Assembly: GCA_900553355.1 (NCBI GenBank)
Contig: USDK01000091.1
Location: forward strand, 1 to 5,846
Length of the DNA: 5,846 bases
Origin: an uncultured Lachnospiraceae bacterium
Lineage (GTDB): Bacteria; Bacillota; Clostridia; Lachnospirales; Lachnospiraceae
Direction of reading: 5' to 3'
Shown one piece after another: positions 5,414 through 5,846 of the stretch; position 1 is the stretch's first letter, and the number at the start of each line of letters is the position of its first letter. Under the pieces are notes generated by a model. It ran no database searches, was not told where the DNA came from, and saw only the letters and a program-made list of their open reading frames with translations. A program made the position numbers and the translations under genes.

Positions 5414-5846
5414 ATGCACACGAAGAGAATCATTCCCTGTCTGGATGTTCATAACGGACGTGTGGTCAAGGGTGTTAATTTTGTGGACCTGAAGGATGCC
5501 GGAGATCCGGTGGAGATTGGAGCAGCCTATGACAAGGCCGGAGCAGATGAGCTGGTCTTTCTGGATATCACGGCTTCATCGGATGCCAGAAATACGGTGG
5601 TGGACATGGTACGCCGGGTAGCTGAGACTGTGTTTATTCCATTTACAGTAGGCGGCGGGATCCGGACAGTAGACGATTTTAAGGCGCTCCTCCGGGAGGG
5701 CGCTGACAAGATATCGATTAATTCTTCTGCCATCAATACGCCGCAGCTGATCTCGGATGCAGCGGATAAGTTTGGAAGCCAGTGTGTTGTAGTGGCGATC
5801 GATGCCAAGAAAAGGGACGATGGAAGCGGCTGGAATATCTATAAGA
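5414..5846 (+). CDS. hisF: Imidazole glycerol phosphate synthase, cyclase subunit HisF (partial, 3' end cut)
   Basis: The first 144 codons of the (beta/alpha)8-barrel cyclase that pairs with HisH are present. The family is about 252 residues long, so roughly 57 percent is visible and the frame is still open at the window edge. The N-terminus MHTKRIIPCLDVHNGRVVKG is diagnostic. Both catalytic aspartates are present at the classical positions: D11 in CLDV and D130 in VVVAIDAK. The first phosphate-binding region appears as TVGGGIR (78-84), and D51 in FLDITAS is also conserved. The start ATG has AGGGGG (5401-5406) seven bases upstream. The 20-base gap after hisH indicates one operon, giving matched amounts of the two subunits. 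Further his genes such as hisI or hisE would be expected to follow but lie outside the window. Confidence 0.96.
   Translation, partial: MHTKRIIPCLDVHNGRVVKGVNFVDLKDAGDPVEIGAAYDKAGADELVFLDITASSDARNTVVDMVRRVAETVFIPFTVGGGIRTVDDFKALLREGADKISINSSAINTPQLISDAADKFGSQCVVVAIDAKKRDDGSGWNIYK

Noticed and set aside
1..5846. CRISPR array, insertion sequence, phage integration at ssrA, or defence system
   Set aside because: ssrA is a common integration site, but no integrase, duplicated tmRNA 3' end, regular repeat-spacer pattern or transposase is visible here.

Overview
The window looks like ordinary core chromosome of a low-to-medium GC, endospore-forming member of the Bacillota, most likely class Clostridia and perhaps Lachnospiraceae. 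This is an inference from a YtvI-like sporulation membrane protein, strong GGAGG-type ribosome binding sites, a one-piece tmRNA with a Clostridia-like tag, and the style of the two-component genes. I see no phage, insertion sequence, CRISPR array or toxin-antitoxin signature.

Layout. Bases 1-74 hold no gene I can support, apart from an AT-rich hairpin at the end of the leftward genes. Two minus-strand genes follow: a class I SAM-dependent methyltransferase (75-815) and, upstream of it in the same transcript, a YtvI/AI-2E family membrane protein (812-1930). They overlap by four bases (GTGA). The 186-base gap 1931-2116 is a divergent control region. It carries a leftward sigma-A-like promoter (TTGACA-17-TATGCT), a possible leftward sigma-E promoter, and a full-consensus rightward promoter (TTGACA-17-TATAAT) that drives ssrA. 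The tmRNA gene (2117-2466) shows a tRNA-like domain, P2, pseudoknot 1, a tag frame ADDRQLAYAA, and a long intrinsic terminator at 2472-2522.

An 85-base leader (2523-2607) with repeated TATGATAAG words precedes an OmpR/PhoB-type response regulator (2608-3288). Its partner sensor histidine kinase (3289-4755) starts on the base after the regulator's stop codon. After only 32 bases with no visible terminator come hisH (4788-5393, with a TTG start) and hisF (from 5414, cut by the window end at codon 144).

How the genes work together. HisH and HisF form imidazole glycerol phosphate synthase, which joins histidine and purine biosynthesis. The regulator and kinase form one signalling pair of unknown stimulus. 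Their tight spacing with hisHF suggests a single transcript, which is the most unusual arrangement here. ssrA is a free-standing ribosome-rescue gene. The leftward pair may be tied to sporulation through YtvI, but the methyltransferase substrate is unknown. I did not find convincing evidence of a wholly new system. The best leads are the regulatory arrangements.
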